From assembly GCA_910577325.1 (NCBI GenBank), contig CAJTMR010000023.1, forward strand, positions 1 to 54,816: DNA of 54,816 bases, read 5' to 3'. Position numbers and translations under genes: made by a program. A model generated the notes under the pieces. The model searched no databases. It saw only the letters and a list, made by a program, of their open reading frames with translations, and was not told the origin of the DNA. Shown piece by piece: positions 34,505 through 41,948 of this stretch (positions are counted from its first letter, which is position 1; each line of letters opens with the position of its first letter). This stretch comes from an uncultured Parabacteroides sp. Its GTDB lineage: Bacteria; Bacteroidota; Bacteroidia; Bacteroidales; Tannerellaceae.

Positions 34505-35293
34505 ATGAAGAAACTTAAAGTTTTAGGATTGGCAGCAATCGCTGCGGGTATGTTTTCGTTAACTTCTTGTTTGAATGGCGGTGGGAATCAGCAGACATTT
34601 CCGAATACTTTGGCTATAGTAGATTATTCTCCTACTTTTAGAACTTTGCTTTACCCGATAGGAGTTCCACCGGTGTATATTCCGACGGTTGCGAATGATA
34701 CGAAATATAGTGCGGGAGATTGCGTCCTGACTGCTTTTTCAATTGATTATGATTCGGCTGACAATGCGAATGCGGCTACAAATGGTTTTTACGTGGCGAC
34801 AGGAGCCGCCTCCTCTCCGCTGCCCAAATATGATTTGAGTTTTTCAGCTTCGGATTCAATCGCATTGGACAATGAATTGCTGCTGATGGGGGCTGAAAGT
34901 GGTATGATGTTTTCTAATAGCTATAAGCGAGTAGCGTTTCTGCCGGTTTTTGCTTCTGCATCGACTGAACAGAAGAACGAGTACAGAGCGATGATGGACT
35001 ATAGCCAGGAGCCGGAGACGGTGGATGGGATAGAACGTGTTTATACGGTCTGTGTTCGTGCCCGGAAGCTGGAGGATGGTAAAGCGCCGACTCTCACCAA
35101 TGTATCGGATGTGTTTGTGACGGAGGGCGCTTCGTTTTATAACATGTTGAAAAATAAGGAGGCAGCCGCAGGCAAGAAGATTGTGAGCTATCGTGTCAAG
35201 TATCCGTTGACATTCAATTCGGATTCTACAAAGATCGCGACTTGGGGATTTTCCAAGATCTCTCAGTTCTCAATTGAAGAAACTGAAAATTGA
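34505..35293 (+). CDS. NigD-like / unassigned lipoprotein (262 aa)
   Basis: A secreted lipoprotein: MKKLKVLGLAAIAAGMFSLTSC with a lipobox, then a Gly/Asn-rich spacer (NGGGNQQ). The body is a beta-rich domain with no clear motif; it recalls NigD-type lipoproteins of Bacteroides but the match is weak. It follows the anti-sigma/barrel gene by 47 bases and probably belongs to the same operon as an envelope component under the ECF sigma factor. No close functional assignment possible. Confidence 0.75.
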   Translation: MKKLKVLGLAAIAAGMFSLTSCLNGGGNQQTFPNTLAIVDYSPTFRTLLYPIGVPPVYIPTVANDTKYSAGDCVLTAFSIDYDSADNANAATNGFYVATGAASSPLPKYDLSFSASDSIALDNELLLMGAESGMMFSNSYKRVAFLPVFASASTEQKNEYRAMMDYSQEPETVDGIERVYTVCVRARKLEDGKAPTLTNVSDVFVTEGASFYNMLKNKEAAAGKKIVSYRVKYPLTFNSDSTKIATWGFSKISQFSIEETEN

Positions 35294-35341
35294 TATCGTA
35301 TAAAAATAAAATGCAGCCTTGATGAATTGAAATCGTTAAGA

Positions 35342-35412
35342 GCCTGTTTAAATTTTGTTCAGCATTTGAAGAAGTCGTAATCCCGGACCCCGTCCGCGAT
35401 TACGACTTCTTC
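35342..35412. repeat. Intergenic hairpin element: conserved head plus 15-bp perfect stem
   Basis: A 15-bp perfect inverted repeat (35368-35382 with 35398-35412) encloses a 15-base loop containing GGACCCCGTCCG. It lies between a plus gene ending at 35293 and a minus gene ending at 35478, so it may serve as a two-way terminator. It is preceded by a 19-base head (35342-35360) that recurs with three changes at 38026-38044. The loop core recurs at 48264. Confidence 0.75.
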
Positions 35413-35477
35413 TTGTCTGGCAGGAACCGCTTCGCTTGCGAGCTGTCCGACGCGGCAAGGCGACAGAAGCTCTTTGA

Positions 35478-35825
35478 TTATGGACGTTTGCGATCCTTGC
35501 CATCCCCTTTGGGAGCGACAAACGCCGTGTATGACTGAAGCAAGGCTGAAATGGTCAGGCAAATCACCCATTCTTTCCGTCCGCCGAACATCAGGGCGGA
35601 GGCGAATACGCACAGCAATCCGGCCAATATGTTGTAGCGGTGCAACCTGCGTCTGCGAAAATCCATGTCCTTGGCAGGCATTGTCAGATAGCAGACCGCT
35701 ATGCCGGCAGACCCGACGGCGAACAGGTAGGGAGCAGCGGCCGGCAATGCCAGATATAATCCCGCACCGGCGAGCAACAGCAGGGCGGAGATATTGAAAA
35801 CTATCGTTCTTGTTTTTTCGTTCAT
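35478..35825 (-). CDS. Small membrane protein of unknown function (115 aa)
   Basis: Four hydrophobic segments are visible (about 9-27, 30-48, 64-82, 85-103), joined by a short basic loop (RRRRLHRYN). The C-terminus is charged (KGDGKDRKRP). No family recognised. Its ATG directly follows the stop of the FtsB/DivIC-like gene (35825/35826), so it is translated from the same message and may act in the envelope or at the division site (weak inference). Confidence 0.75.
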   Translation of the reverse strand: MNEKTRTIVFNISALLLLAGAGLYLALPAAAPYLFAVGSAGIAVCYLTMPAKDMDFRRRRLHRYNILAGLLCVFASALMFGGRKEWVICLTISALLQSYTAFVAPKGDGKDRKRP

Positions 35826-36131
35826 TTACTTATTCTTGATAATGTACACATCCTCGTTCGGCTTTTTCATGAAATACTCTTCACGGGCAAAGCGTTCAAG
35901 CCCCTCCTTGTCCGTATGCAGATCGTTCAGCTTTTTGCTGTTGATTTCGATCTCCTTCTGGTAATGCTTGATTTCCTTTTCCAGGCTACGGATCTTTTCA
36001 TCGTATGTATACCGCTTATACAAGCTGCTGTCGCCCATTACGAAAGTCAGGGCGAAGAACACGATGGTGACCAGCCAGTAGGCATTGATCCCGGAAAGAT
36101 GCTTGTTGTAAAAGTCTTTTATGCGTGACAT
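35826..36131 (-). CDS. Septum formation initiator family protein, FtsB/DivIC-like (101 aa)
   Basis: A small bitopic division protein: a cytoplasmic start, one TM (about 18-34, YWLVTIVFFALTFVMG), then a periplasmic coiled coil (about 44-75, IRSLEKEIKHYQKEIEINSKK) and the conserved end FAREEYFMKKPNEDVYII. In relatives the coiled coil pairs with FtsL to activate septal synthesis. It is divergent from dnaX, with a -7 element at 36148-36155. Confidence 0.9.
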   Translation of the reverse strand: MSRIKDFYNKHLSGINAYWLVTIVFFALTFVMGDSSLYKRYTYDEKIRSLEKEIKHYQKEIEINSKKLNDLHTDKEGLERFAREEYFMKKPNEDVYIIKNK

Positions 36132-36147
36132 TGGAACTTCGTTTTTG

Positions 36148-36155
36148 CAAAGGTA
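36148..36155 (-). promoter_or_regulatory. -7 element of the FtsB/DivIC-like gene
   Basis: Minus-strand TACCTTTG (36155-36148) matches TAnnTTTG, about 17 bases before the ATG at 36131. It overlaps the upstream region of the dnaX promoter. Confidence 0.5.
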
Positions 36156-36171
36156 AATGAATTATTTTGTT

Positions 36172-36179
36172 TATCTTTG
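36172..36179 (+). promoter_or_regulatory. -7 element of dnaX
   Basis: TATCTTTG matches TAnnTTTG, 24 bases before the ATG at 36203. A TTTG at 36144-36147 is 24 bases upstream, slightly farther than usual for -33. It makes the in-frame TTG at 36167 an impossible start. Confidence 0.55.
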
Positions 36180-36202
36180 TCTTGTCAATAAAAAAGCAGA
36201 GA

Positions 36203-38023
36203 ATGGATAATTATATTGTATCGGCAAGGAAATACCGTCCTTCCACGTTCCGTAGTGTGGTAGGGCAGAAGTCTTTGACAACTACGCTTAAAAATGCAAT
36301 ACAAAATAACAAGCTGGCCCATGCCTACCTCTTTTGCGGTCCCCGAGGAGTGGGCAAGACATCTTGTGCCCGTATCTTTGCCAAGACGATCAATTGCCTG
36401 AGCCCGACTGCCGGCGGGGAAGCCTGTAACGAATGCGAATCCTGCAAGGCTTTCAACGAGCAGCGTTCTTACAATATCCACGAACTCGATGCCGCCTCCA
36501 ATAACTCGGTCGACGACATCCGTGCCCTGATCGACCAGGTGCGCATTCCGCCTCCGATCGGAAAATACAAGGTCTTTATTATCGACGAGGTGCACATGTT
36601 GAGTTCGGCGGCTTTCAATGCGTTTCTGAAAACATTGGAGGAACCGCCCCACCATGCTTTGTTCATTCTGGCTACGACGGAGAAGCACAAGGTGCTGCCG
36701 ACCATCCTGTCCCGTTGCCAGATATACGACTTTTCGCGCATCTCGATTACCGATATGGTCGAACATCTGCAATACGTCTCTTCCTGCGAAGGGGTGGCGG
36801 CTGAACCGGAAGCCCTGAATGTGATTGCCCAGAAAGCGGATGGCGGTATGCGCGACGCGTTGTCCATCTTCGACCAGGTGGTCAGTTTTACAAATGGGAA
36901 TATTACCTATCAGGCTGTCATCGACAACCTGAACGTCCTGGATTACGAATATTATTTCCGGTTGACGGATGCAATGCTTTCAGGGAACGTCCGCTCCGCC
37001 ATCCTGATCCTGAACGATATATTGGGCAAAGGATTTGACGGGCAGAATATCATTACCGGCCTGGCGTCGCATTTCCGTGATTTGCTTGTATGCAAGGATG
37101 AGGCTACTTTGATCCTGTTCGAGGTTGGAGCTTCTATCCGTGAACGATATAAGGAGATGGCGAAGCGTTGTTCCGACGAACTGTTGTTCAAGGCGATCGA
37201 ACTGGCAAATACCTGTGACCTCAATTACCGGGCCAGCCGTAATAAACGCCTCTTGCTGGAACTCACGCTTATCCGGCTTTGCCAGTTAAGCAGTGCCGGA
37301 CAACCTGCCGACGATAAAAAAAAAGGGCTGATTGAGCCGATCGCATCCAGCGGGCCGGGCCAAGCCCCTGCTCAGTCCGTACAGCCTGTAGCGGGCCGGG
37401 CTTATACCGTGCAGTCAGCCCCTCCTTTGCAACGCCCCGTGCAATCTCCGCAGGAAATGACAGGTGCGCCTCCCCGGCAGCAGGCGGTTTCCGCTCATGT
37501 GCCGCCTCCTTCGGCCGTTATTTCTCAGGCTCCTCCGGCATCGGCGCCCAAGAGAGTGGCGCGTCCGCCCCAGTTCGGTACATCCATCAAGGAAATGGGT
37601 GTAGAGCATCCGAAAGCGCAGGCTGCGGCACAGGCTGCTGCCGTGGTGCAGGACATGCAGAGCCCTTTCAGCCAGGAAGCATTGGTTCTGTGTTGGGATG
37701 CGTATGCTTCGGCTATCGATAAGAAGGTATATCTGAAAAATACGATGATCAACTGCAAGCCGGCCTTGCAGCAGGATGGCAACTGTTTTGAAGTCTGCGT
37801 GCATAATCCGGGCCAGCAGGATGAGCTGACGAATAATTGCATCGACATCTTGAACTATCTGCGTATGCAGTTGAAGAATACCCGCATTCAGATGCGTGTC
37901 CGTATAGATGAGACGAACCAGAAACATTTGGCCTATACGTCGGCGGAGAAGTACGAACACTTGCTGAGCGTGAATCCGGTTTTGGCAAGGTTGAAGGAGG
38001 AGTTTAACCTCACGCTCGACTAA
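36203..38023 (+). CDS. dnaX: DNA polymerase III subunits gamma/tau (606 aa)
   Basis: Clamp-loader ATPase. Walker A GPRGVGKTSCARIFAK (about 44-59) is followed by the zinc-binding Cys set (CLSPTAGGEACNECESC), Walker B with DEVHML (about 125-130), the sensor stretch FILATTEKHKVLPTILSRC, and the collar domain to about 370. From about 380 to 485 the chain is a Pro/Ala/Gln-rich linker, then a tau-like C-terminal domain (EALVLCWDAYASAIDKKVYL). At codons 372-374 lies a run of nine A (37316-37324). The start at ATG 36203 (MDNYIVSARKYRPSTF) is the normal family start. Confidence 0.96.
   Translation: MDNYIVSARKYRPSTFRSVVGQKSLTTTLKNAIQNNKLAHAYLFCGPRGVGKTSCARIFAKTINCLSPTAGGEACNECESCKAFNEQRSYNIHELDAASNNSVDDIRALIDQVRIPPPIGKYKVFIIDEVHMLSSAAFNAFLKTLEEPPHHALFILATTEKHKVLPTILSRCQIYDFSRISITDMVEHLQYVSSCEGVAAEPEALNVIAQKADGGMRDALSIFDQVVSFTNGNITYQAVIDNLNVLDYEYYFRLTDAMLSGNVRSAILILNDILGKGFDGQNIITGLASHFRDLLVCKDEATLILFEVGASIRERYKEMAKRCSDELLFKAIELANTCDLNYRASRNKRLLLELTLIRLCQLSSAGQPADDKKKGLIEPIASSGPGQAPAQSVQPVAGRAYTVQSAPPLQRPVQSPQEMTGAPPRQQAVSAHVPPPSAVISQAPPASAPKRVARPPQFGTSIKEMGVEHPKAQAAAQAAAVVQDMQSPFSQEALVLCWDAYASAIDKKVYLKNTMINCKPALQQDGNCFEVCVHNPGQQDELTNNCIDILNYLRMQLKNTRIQMRVRIDETNQKHLAYTSAEKYEHLLSVNPVLARLKEEFNLTLD
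37316..37324 (+). other. A9 slippery run in dnaX, candidate gamma-frameshift site
   Basis: Nine A form codons 372-374 (AAA AAA AAA), followed by GGG CTG ATT GAG. With one A fewer the reading becomes AAG GGC TGA (stop); with one more, or after a -1 ribosomal shift, AGG GCT GAT TGA (stop). Both alternatives end within four codons of the run, right after the collar domain. A GC-rich possible hairpin (around 37350-37375) lies downstream. Confidence 0.6.
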
Positions 38024-38025
38024 GG

Positions 38026-38156
38026 GCCTGTTTTAATTTGCTTCAAAAAGTTTATTTCAGCTTCTTTTGAGTTTCTTTCCGGTCTGTTTTTCTGTTTTTA
38101 TTCGTCACATAGCCCGCTATGCAACGAATAAAAACAGAAAAACAGACCGGAAAGAA
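38026..38156. repeat. Intergenic element with 33-bp perfect inverted repeat
   Basis: After a 19-base head (38026-38044, similar to 35342-35360), positions 38073-38105 pair perfectly with 38124-38156. The 18-base loop contains a further 5-bp stem (38108-38112 with 38117-38121). It lies between the convergent dnaX and DUF1080 genes, so it can fold in either transcript. The stem has T-runs on both strands but no classical terminal U-tract. Confidence 0.85.
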
Positions 38157-38184
38157 CTCTCGAAAGAATGCCGGACTAATGGAT

Positions 38185-38964
38185 TTACATTTCCCTGATC
38201 CAGATGTTGCGGAAGCTGATCGGTTCGCTGGGATCGCCATGAGACTGCAAACGGATCGGGCCTGCCCCATGTTTTACGACTTTCGGGAAACCGATGTATT
38301 CCGTAGTACCCAGGATAGTCGTGTTATTCTGCAATACGATGCCGTTCTGGATGACCGTAACGCGCGGCGGGACGCGATAAGTGCCGTCTTCCTTGAAGAC
38401 AGGAGCGGAATAGATGATGTCGTAGACATTCCATTCACCCGGTTTACGCATGGCGTTTGCCAAAGGAGGCGTTTGCTTGTAGACGCTGCCGGTCTGCCCG
38501 TTCACGTATGTCTCGTTGTTGTAGCAATCCAACACCTGGATTTCATACATGTCTTGCAGGAAGATGCCGCTGTTGCCGCGTCCTTGGCTTGTGCCGGTGA
38601 TGTTTTCGGGTACGCACCATTCGATATGCAACTGGAAGTTCTCGAATTTCTGTTTGGTCAGGATGTCGCCTTTCTTCTTGTCCACAGTGAAAACACCGTT
38701 TTTAACGATCCATTCGGCCGGCCCGCCTTGGGCGTTTTGCCAAGCGGAAAGGTCTTTCCCGTCAAACAGGACGATGGCATCGGAAGGAGCGCTGTTTGTT
38801 TTGATGTCGCCCGGAGTGACGATTTTCGGCTGGGGAGTCCAGTATTCGGACATGCCGGGTTTCATTCTTTCTTGTTCGGGATACTGTTTTTGCGCGCTTG
38901 CACCGATACAGGCTGTACAAGCCAGGGCTGCCAAGGCAACCTTCATTGTAATACTTTTGTCCAT
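38185..38964 (-). CDS. DUF1080 (3-keto-disaccharide hydrolase-type) exported protein (259 aa)
   Basis: A secreted DUF1080 protein with a concanavalin-like fold; characterised members hydrolyse 3-keto-glucosides. A signal peptide (1-24, ending GASAQ) is followed by AIVLFDGKDLSAWQNAQGGP (about 62-81), the usual start of the domain, FQLHIEWCVPE (about 112-122), RGNSGIFLQDMYEIQVLDCY (about 131-150) and EWNVYDIIYSAPVF (about 178-191). Conserved Glu and Asp of the IQVLD strand are present. It is monocistronic; the 33-bp inverted repeat follows its stop codon. Confidence 0.9.
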   Translation of the reverse strand: MDKSITMKVALAALACTACIGASAQKQYPEQERMKPGMSEYWTPQPKIVTPGDIKTNSAPSDAIVLFDGKDLSAWQNAQGGPAEWIVKNGVFTVDKKKGDILTKQKFENFQLHIEWCVPENITGTSQGRGNSGIFLQDMYEIQVLDCYNNETYVNGQTGSVYKQTPPLANAMRKPGEWNVYDIIYSAPVFKEDGTYRVPPRVTVIQNGIVLQNNTTILGTTEYIGFPKVVKHGAGPIRLQSHGDPSEPISFRNIWIREM

Positions 38965-39012
38965 GGTCTAAATTTTTTATTTTAGGTTTAGAATTTACCC
39001 CGGCAAATGTAT

Positions 39013-39052
39013 AAAAAAACGGCAATACAGTCGTTCCCGTATTGCCATTTTT
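39013..39052 (-). terminator. Terminator of queC-queF
   Basis: An 8-bp stem GGCAATAC (39021-39028) with GTATTGCC (39039-39046) has a 10-base loop and is flanked by an A-run on the left and a T-run on the right, so it can end transcription on either strand. On the minus strand it lies 33 bases past the queF stop. Confidence 0.78.
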
Positions 39053-39078
39053 TGCAGGATGCCTTGAAAAATCTTCCT

Positions 39079-39543
39079 TTACGGCTTATGATTGAACAGC
39101 CGTTGTTGCGCCAGTTGTTCATATTTTGTGCCCGGCCGGCCGTAATTGCAATACGGGTAAATGCTGATTCCGCCGCGCGGAGTGAAGATACCGGTCACCT
39201 CGATGTATTTGGGGTTCATCAGGCGGACAAGGTCTTTCATGATGATATTGACGCAATCCTCATGGAAGGCTCCGTGGTTGCGGAAACTGAACAAATATAA
39301 TTTCAGGCTCTTGCTTTCCACCATTTTTACATCGGGAATATAGTCGATGTAGATGGTTGCAAAGTCCGGCTGGCCGGTGATCGGGCAGAGGCTTGTAAAT
39401 TCCGGACAGTTGAAGCGTACCCAGTAATCATTGTCCGGATGCTTGTTTGTAAACGCTTCCAACACCTCCGGGGCATAATCCTGTTTGTACACGGTCGAAC
39501 CGCCTAACAAGTGCAGTTCGTTTTCCTCTTTTCTTGTATCCAT
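39079..39543 (-). CDS. queF: NADPH-dependent 7-cyano-7-deazaguanine reductase (154 aa)
   Basis: Reduces preQ0 to preQ1 for queuosine in tRNA. It is the short, single-domain QueF form. The catalytic Cys and Asp lie in EFTSLCPITGQPDFATIYID (about 49-68), and the substrate/NADPH motif ESKSLKLYLFSFRNHGAFHED is at about 77-97, with the conserved ESKSLK, H and E. C-terminal FTPRGGISIYPY is also family-typical. It follows queC by 31 bases; together they cover two steps of the pathway. queD and queE are not in the window. Confidence 0.96.
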   Translation of the reverse strand: MDTRKEENELHLLGGSTVYKQDYAPEVLEAFTNKHPDNDYWVRFNCPEFTSLCPITGQPDFATIYIDYIPDVKMVESKSLKLYLFSFRNHGAFHEDCVNIIMKDLVRLMNPKYIEVTGIFTPRGGISIYPYCNYGRPGTKYEQLAQQRLFNHKP

Positions 39544-39574
39544 GATGTATATTTCTGTTGTTCGTGGTAAAGGC

Positions 39575-40237
39575 TTATCGGCGTCTTTTCAAATATTTCT
39601 CCAGGCCTTCGCGGCGCAGTTTGCAGGCGGGGCAATCGCCGCAGCCTTCCGCCATGACACCGTTGTAGCAGGTGAGCGTCTCGGTCCGTACAAGGTCGAA
39701 CACGCCCAGCTCGTCGGACAACTCCCATACCTCGCTTTTGTCCCGGTCCATCAGGGGGGTGTGGATGACGAACTGTTCGTCCATCGCCAGGTTCAGGGTG
39801 ACGTTGAGGGAACGGACGAACGTATCGCGGCAATCGGGATAACCGCTGAAATCGGCTTCCGACACGCCGGTTACGAGGTTGAAGATGCCTTTGCCGCGTG
39901 CCAGGATGGCGGCGAAGGTCAGGAATACCATGTTGCGTCCCGGGACGAAGGTGTTCGGATAGCTGTCTGCCGGTTTTTCCCGGTCCATCGAAATGCCGGT
40001 ATTTGTCAACGAGCAGTTCGGATCGAGCTGGCTGAGCAACGACACGTCCAGCAGTTGGAACGGAACGTCGGCATCGGCTGCGATCTTTCGTGCGACCTCT
40101 ATTTCAAGGGAATGTTTTTGCCCGTATGTGAAGCATACGGCTTCTACGCGGGAAAAGTGCTTCTTGGCCCAGAACAGGCAAGTCGTGGAGTCTTGCCCGC
40201 CGGAGAAGCATACCAAAGCGGCTTCTTGATGTTTCAT
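39575..40237 (-). CDS. queC: 7-cyano-7-deazaguanine synthase (220 aa)
   Basis: ATP-dependent conversion of carboxy-deazaguanine to preQ0. The PP-loop SGGQDSTTC is at about residues 9-17 (ALVCFSGGQDS). Substrate-side FVPGRNMVFLTFAAILA is at about 110-126, and the zinc-binding Cys set CGDCPACKLRREGLEKY (about 199-215) is near the C-terminus, with a fourth Cys in LTCYNG. The start at 40237 (MKHQEAALVC) fits the family; the longer frame from 40273 adds 12 polar residues and overlaps the leader. Promoter at 40303-40334. Confidence 0.95.
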   Translation of the reverse strand: MKHQEAALVCFSGGQDSTTCLFWAKKHFSRVEAVCFTYGQKHSLEIEVARKIAADADVPFQLLDVSLLSQLDPNCSLTNTGISMDREKPADSYPNTFVPGRNMVFLTFAAILARGKGIFNLVTGVSEADFSGYPDCRDTFVRSLNVTLNLAMDEQFVIHTPLMDRDKSEVWELSDELGVFDLVRTETLTCYNGVMAEGCGDCPACKLRREGLEKYLKRRR

Positions 40238-40302
40238 ATCTTTCTTGTTTTTAGTACGTGGTTCAGCAAGCACACGGAAAAGGAAACGTTCCTTTTCGGA
40301 TG

Positions 40303-40334
40303 CAAAGATACTTCTTTAATTGAAATTTGACAAT
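40303..40334 (-). promoter_or_regulatory. Promoter of queC-queF
   Basis: On minus, ATTG (40334-40331), 20 bases, TATCTTTG (40310-40303). The transcript would begin near 40297 and open directly with a hairpin (40278-40285 with 40289-40296). Two copies of TTGACAATTG (40327 and 40341, 14 bases apart) overlap the -33. Confidence 0.65.
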
Positions 40335-40391
40335 TGGAAATTGACAATTGATCGGGAGCGGATATTGCACAAAACGGGTCGATTTGTGCGG

Positions 40392-40412
40392 CACATTTTT
40401 GCCAAAAGTGTG
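40392..40412. promoter_or_regulatory. Palindrome upstream of the FadL-type gene, possible operator
   Basis: CACATTTTT (40392-40400) pairs with AAAAGTGTG (40404-40412) across a 3-base centre, with one T-G mismatch at DNA level. It lies at the -33 position of the element at 40433-40440, where a regulator would block polymerase. Confidence 0.4.
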
Positions 40413-40432
40413 CAGTAATGAAAAAAAGTATT

Positions 40433-40440
40433 TATCTTTG
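40433..40440 (+). promoter_or_regulatory. -7 element of the FadL-type gene
   Basis: TATCTTTG matches TAnnTTTG, about 30 bases before the ATG at 40471. The -33 position holds GTGT and the palindrome 40392-40412. Confidence 0.5.
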
Positions 40441-40470
40441 CGACCGTTTTGTAATCAAGAAAAGTAAAAC

Positions 40471-41853
40471 ATGAAGAAAAAAGTAGTATTAGGTGCGGCA
40501 TTGATGATGATGCCTTTGGTTTCTTTTGCAGGTGGATATTTGACGAATACGAACCAGCATGCAGCCTTTTTAAGGTCACTTTCGCGGGGTGCTGCAATTG
40601 ACATAGATGGTGCTTTGTCTAACCCGGCGGGTCTTTCTTTCTTGCCGACAGACGGGTTCCGCGTTGGCGTGAGTATCCAAAGCGCTTTCCAGACCCGCAA
40701 TATCGATGCCTCTTTCGGTACGTACAATGGTTTCGACCCGGTGAATAAGATGCCGACAGTAAGCGACGTCCCCTATAAGAAATATTACAAAGGAAAGGCG
40801 GCCGCTCCTGTGATTCCGAGTGTTTTTGCGGCTTACAAGAAAGGCGACTGGACCATCTCCGGTTTCTTTGCCATTACGGGTGGCGGTGGTAAGGCTTCGT
40901 TTGACGACGGCCTGCCTATGTTCGAATCGGCAGCTATGGCCGGTATATTCCAGGGCAGCTTGGTCGATTATATGAAGACGGGCGGCAAAAGTCCCATCGT
41001 CACGCCGGATATGTACACTATTAACAGTGCGATGGACGGTAAACAGTATATTTATTCCCTCCAACTCGGCCTTTCATACAAGATCACGGATTGGCTTTCC
41101 GCCTTTGCCGGAGGCCGTATGAACTATTTTTCAGGAAACTACGACGGGTATCTGGATGCGAGGCTGAAAAAGGATTTCGGTGGGGCGGACGTGATGAATC
41201 TGGCTTTGGATTGCGACCAGACCGGTTGGGGGCTGACACCGGTCCTGGGTGTCGATGTCAAATATGGCAAATTCAATTTCGGGGCCAAATATGAGTTCAA
41301 GACAAACCTGAACATCGAAAACAATACCAAGAAGCTGGATTATCCCGACAGTGCGGAAGACCTGGTCGGTCCTTACAAGCATGGCGTAAATACGCCGAAC
41401 GATATCCCTTCCATGCTTTCGGTGGCTGCCTCTTATCGGTTTTTGCCCATGTTGAAGGCTTCTGTGGAGTATCACTTCTTCGATGACAAGAATGCGGGCA
41501 TGGCCGGCGGAAAGCAGAAAGAGCTGGAAAGAGGTACGAACGAGTATCTGTTCGGTATAGAGTGGGACGTGATCAAGAGACTGACCATCAGCGGAGGCGC
41601 TCAAATCACGGATTACGGTTTGTCTGATAATTTCCAGAGTGATGTCAGTTTCTCCTGTGACTCTTATTCGTTAGGCTTTGGAGCCAAGGTGATGCTGAGT
41701 GAAAAGATGGCGTTGAACGTGGGCTATATGTGGACGAATTACCATAATTATACGAAGAAGATGGACAATTATTGTGGCACGGGACTTCCGGGACAGAATG
41801 TCTACAGCCGCACCAATAAAGTGTTCGGGTTAAGTTTGGATTACGCTTTCTGA
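40471..41853 (+). CDS. OMPP1/FadL/TodX family outer-membrane transporter (460 aa)
   Basis: A 14-strand outer-membrane barrel of the FadL type, which passes long-chain fatty acids or other hydrophobic compounds. A signal peptide (1-20, ending VSFAG) is followed by the diagnostic N-terminal hatch GGYLTNTNQHAAFLRSLSRG and AIDIDGALSNPAGLSFL (about 46-62). Alternating strands follow to the C-terminal KVFGLSLDYAF, with the terminal Phe that BAM recognises. Monocistronic, with promoter upstream and a strong terminator at 41877-41918. Confidence 0.93.
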   Translation: MKKKVVLGAALMMMPLVSFAGGYLTNTNQHAAFLRSLSRGAAIDIDGALSNPAGLSFLPTDGFRVGVSIQSAFQTRNIDASFGTYNGFDPVNKMPTVSDVPYKKYYKGKAAAPVIPSVFAAYKKGDWTISGFFAITGGGGKASFDDGLPMFESAAMAGIFQGSLVDYMKTGGKSPIVTPDMYTINSAMDGKQYIYSLQLGLSYKITDWLSAFAGGRMNYFSGNYDGYLDARLKKDFGGADVMNLALDCDQTGWGLTPVLGVDVKYGKFNFGAKYEFKTNLNIENNTKKLDYPDSAEDLVGPYKHGVNTPNDIPSMLSVAASYRFLPMLKASVEYHFFDDKNAGMAGGKQKELERGTNEYLFGIEWDVIKRLTISGGAQITDYGLSDNFQSDVSFSCDSYSLGFGAKVMLSEKMALNVGYMWTNYHNYTKKMDNYCGTGLPGQNVYSRTNKVFGLSLDYAF

Positions 41854-41876
41854 GCTTGAGAATATGTATCAACCCC

Positions 41877-41918
41877 AAAAAAAGGGAAACTGCCTGTCGT
41901 GCGGTTTCCCTTTTTTTT
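41877..41918 (+). terminator. Terminator of the FadL-type gene
   Basis: Stem 41877-41890 (seven A, GGGAAAC) pairs with 41904-41917 (GTTTCCC and seven T) around a 13-base loop: a strong intrinsic terminator 23 bases past the stop. Confidence 0.92.
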
Positions 41919-41948
41919 GATTCCTTGCCATTCGGACGGGCCGTATGG

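Noticed and set aside
36144..36179. Strict TTTG-N19-21-TAnnTTTG promoter for dnaX
   Set aside because: The only TTTG is 24 bases upstream, so only the -7 element is reported with confidence.
38119..38985. 288-codon plus-strand frame opposite the DUF1080 gene
   Set aside because: It starts inside the 33-bp inverted repeat and is the complement of a clear DUF1080 coding region.
40238..40302. preQ1 riboswitch in the queC leader
   Set aside because: The leader lacks the short class I pseudoknot signature and an A-rich tail after a CCU segment; only a simple hairpin is present.
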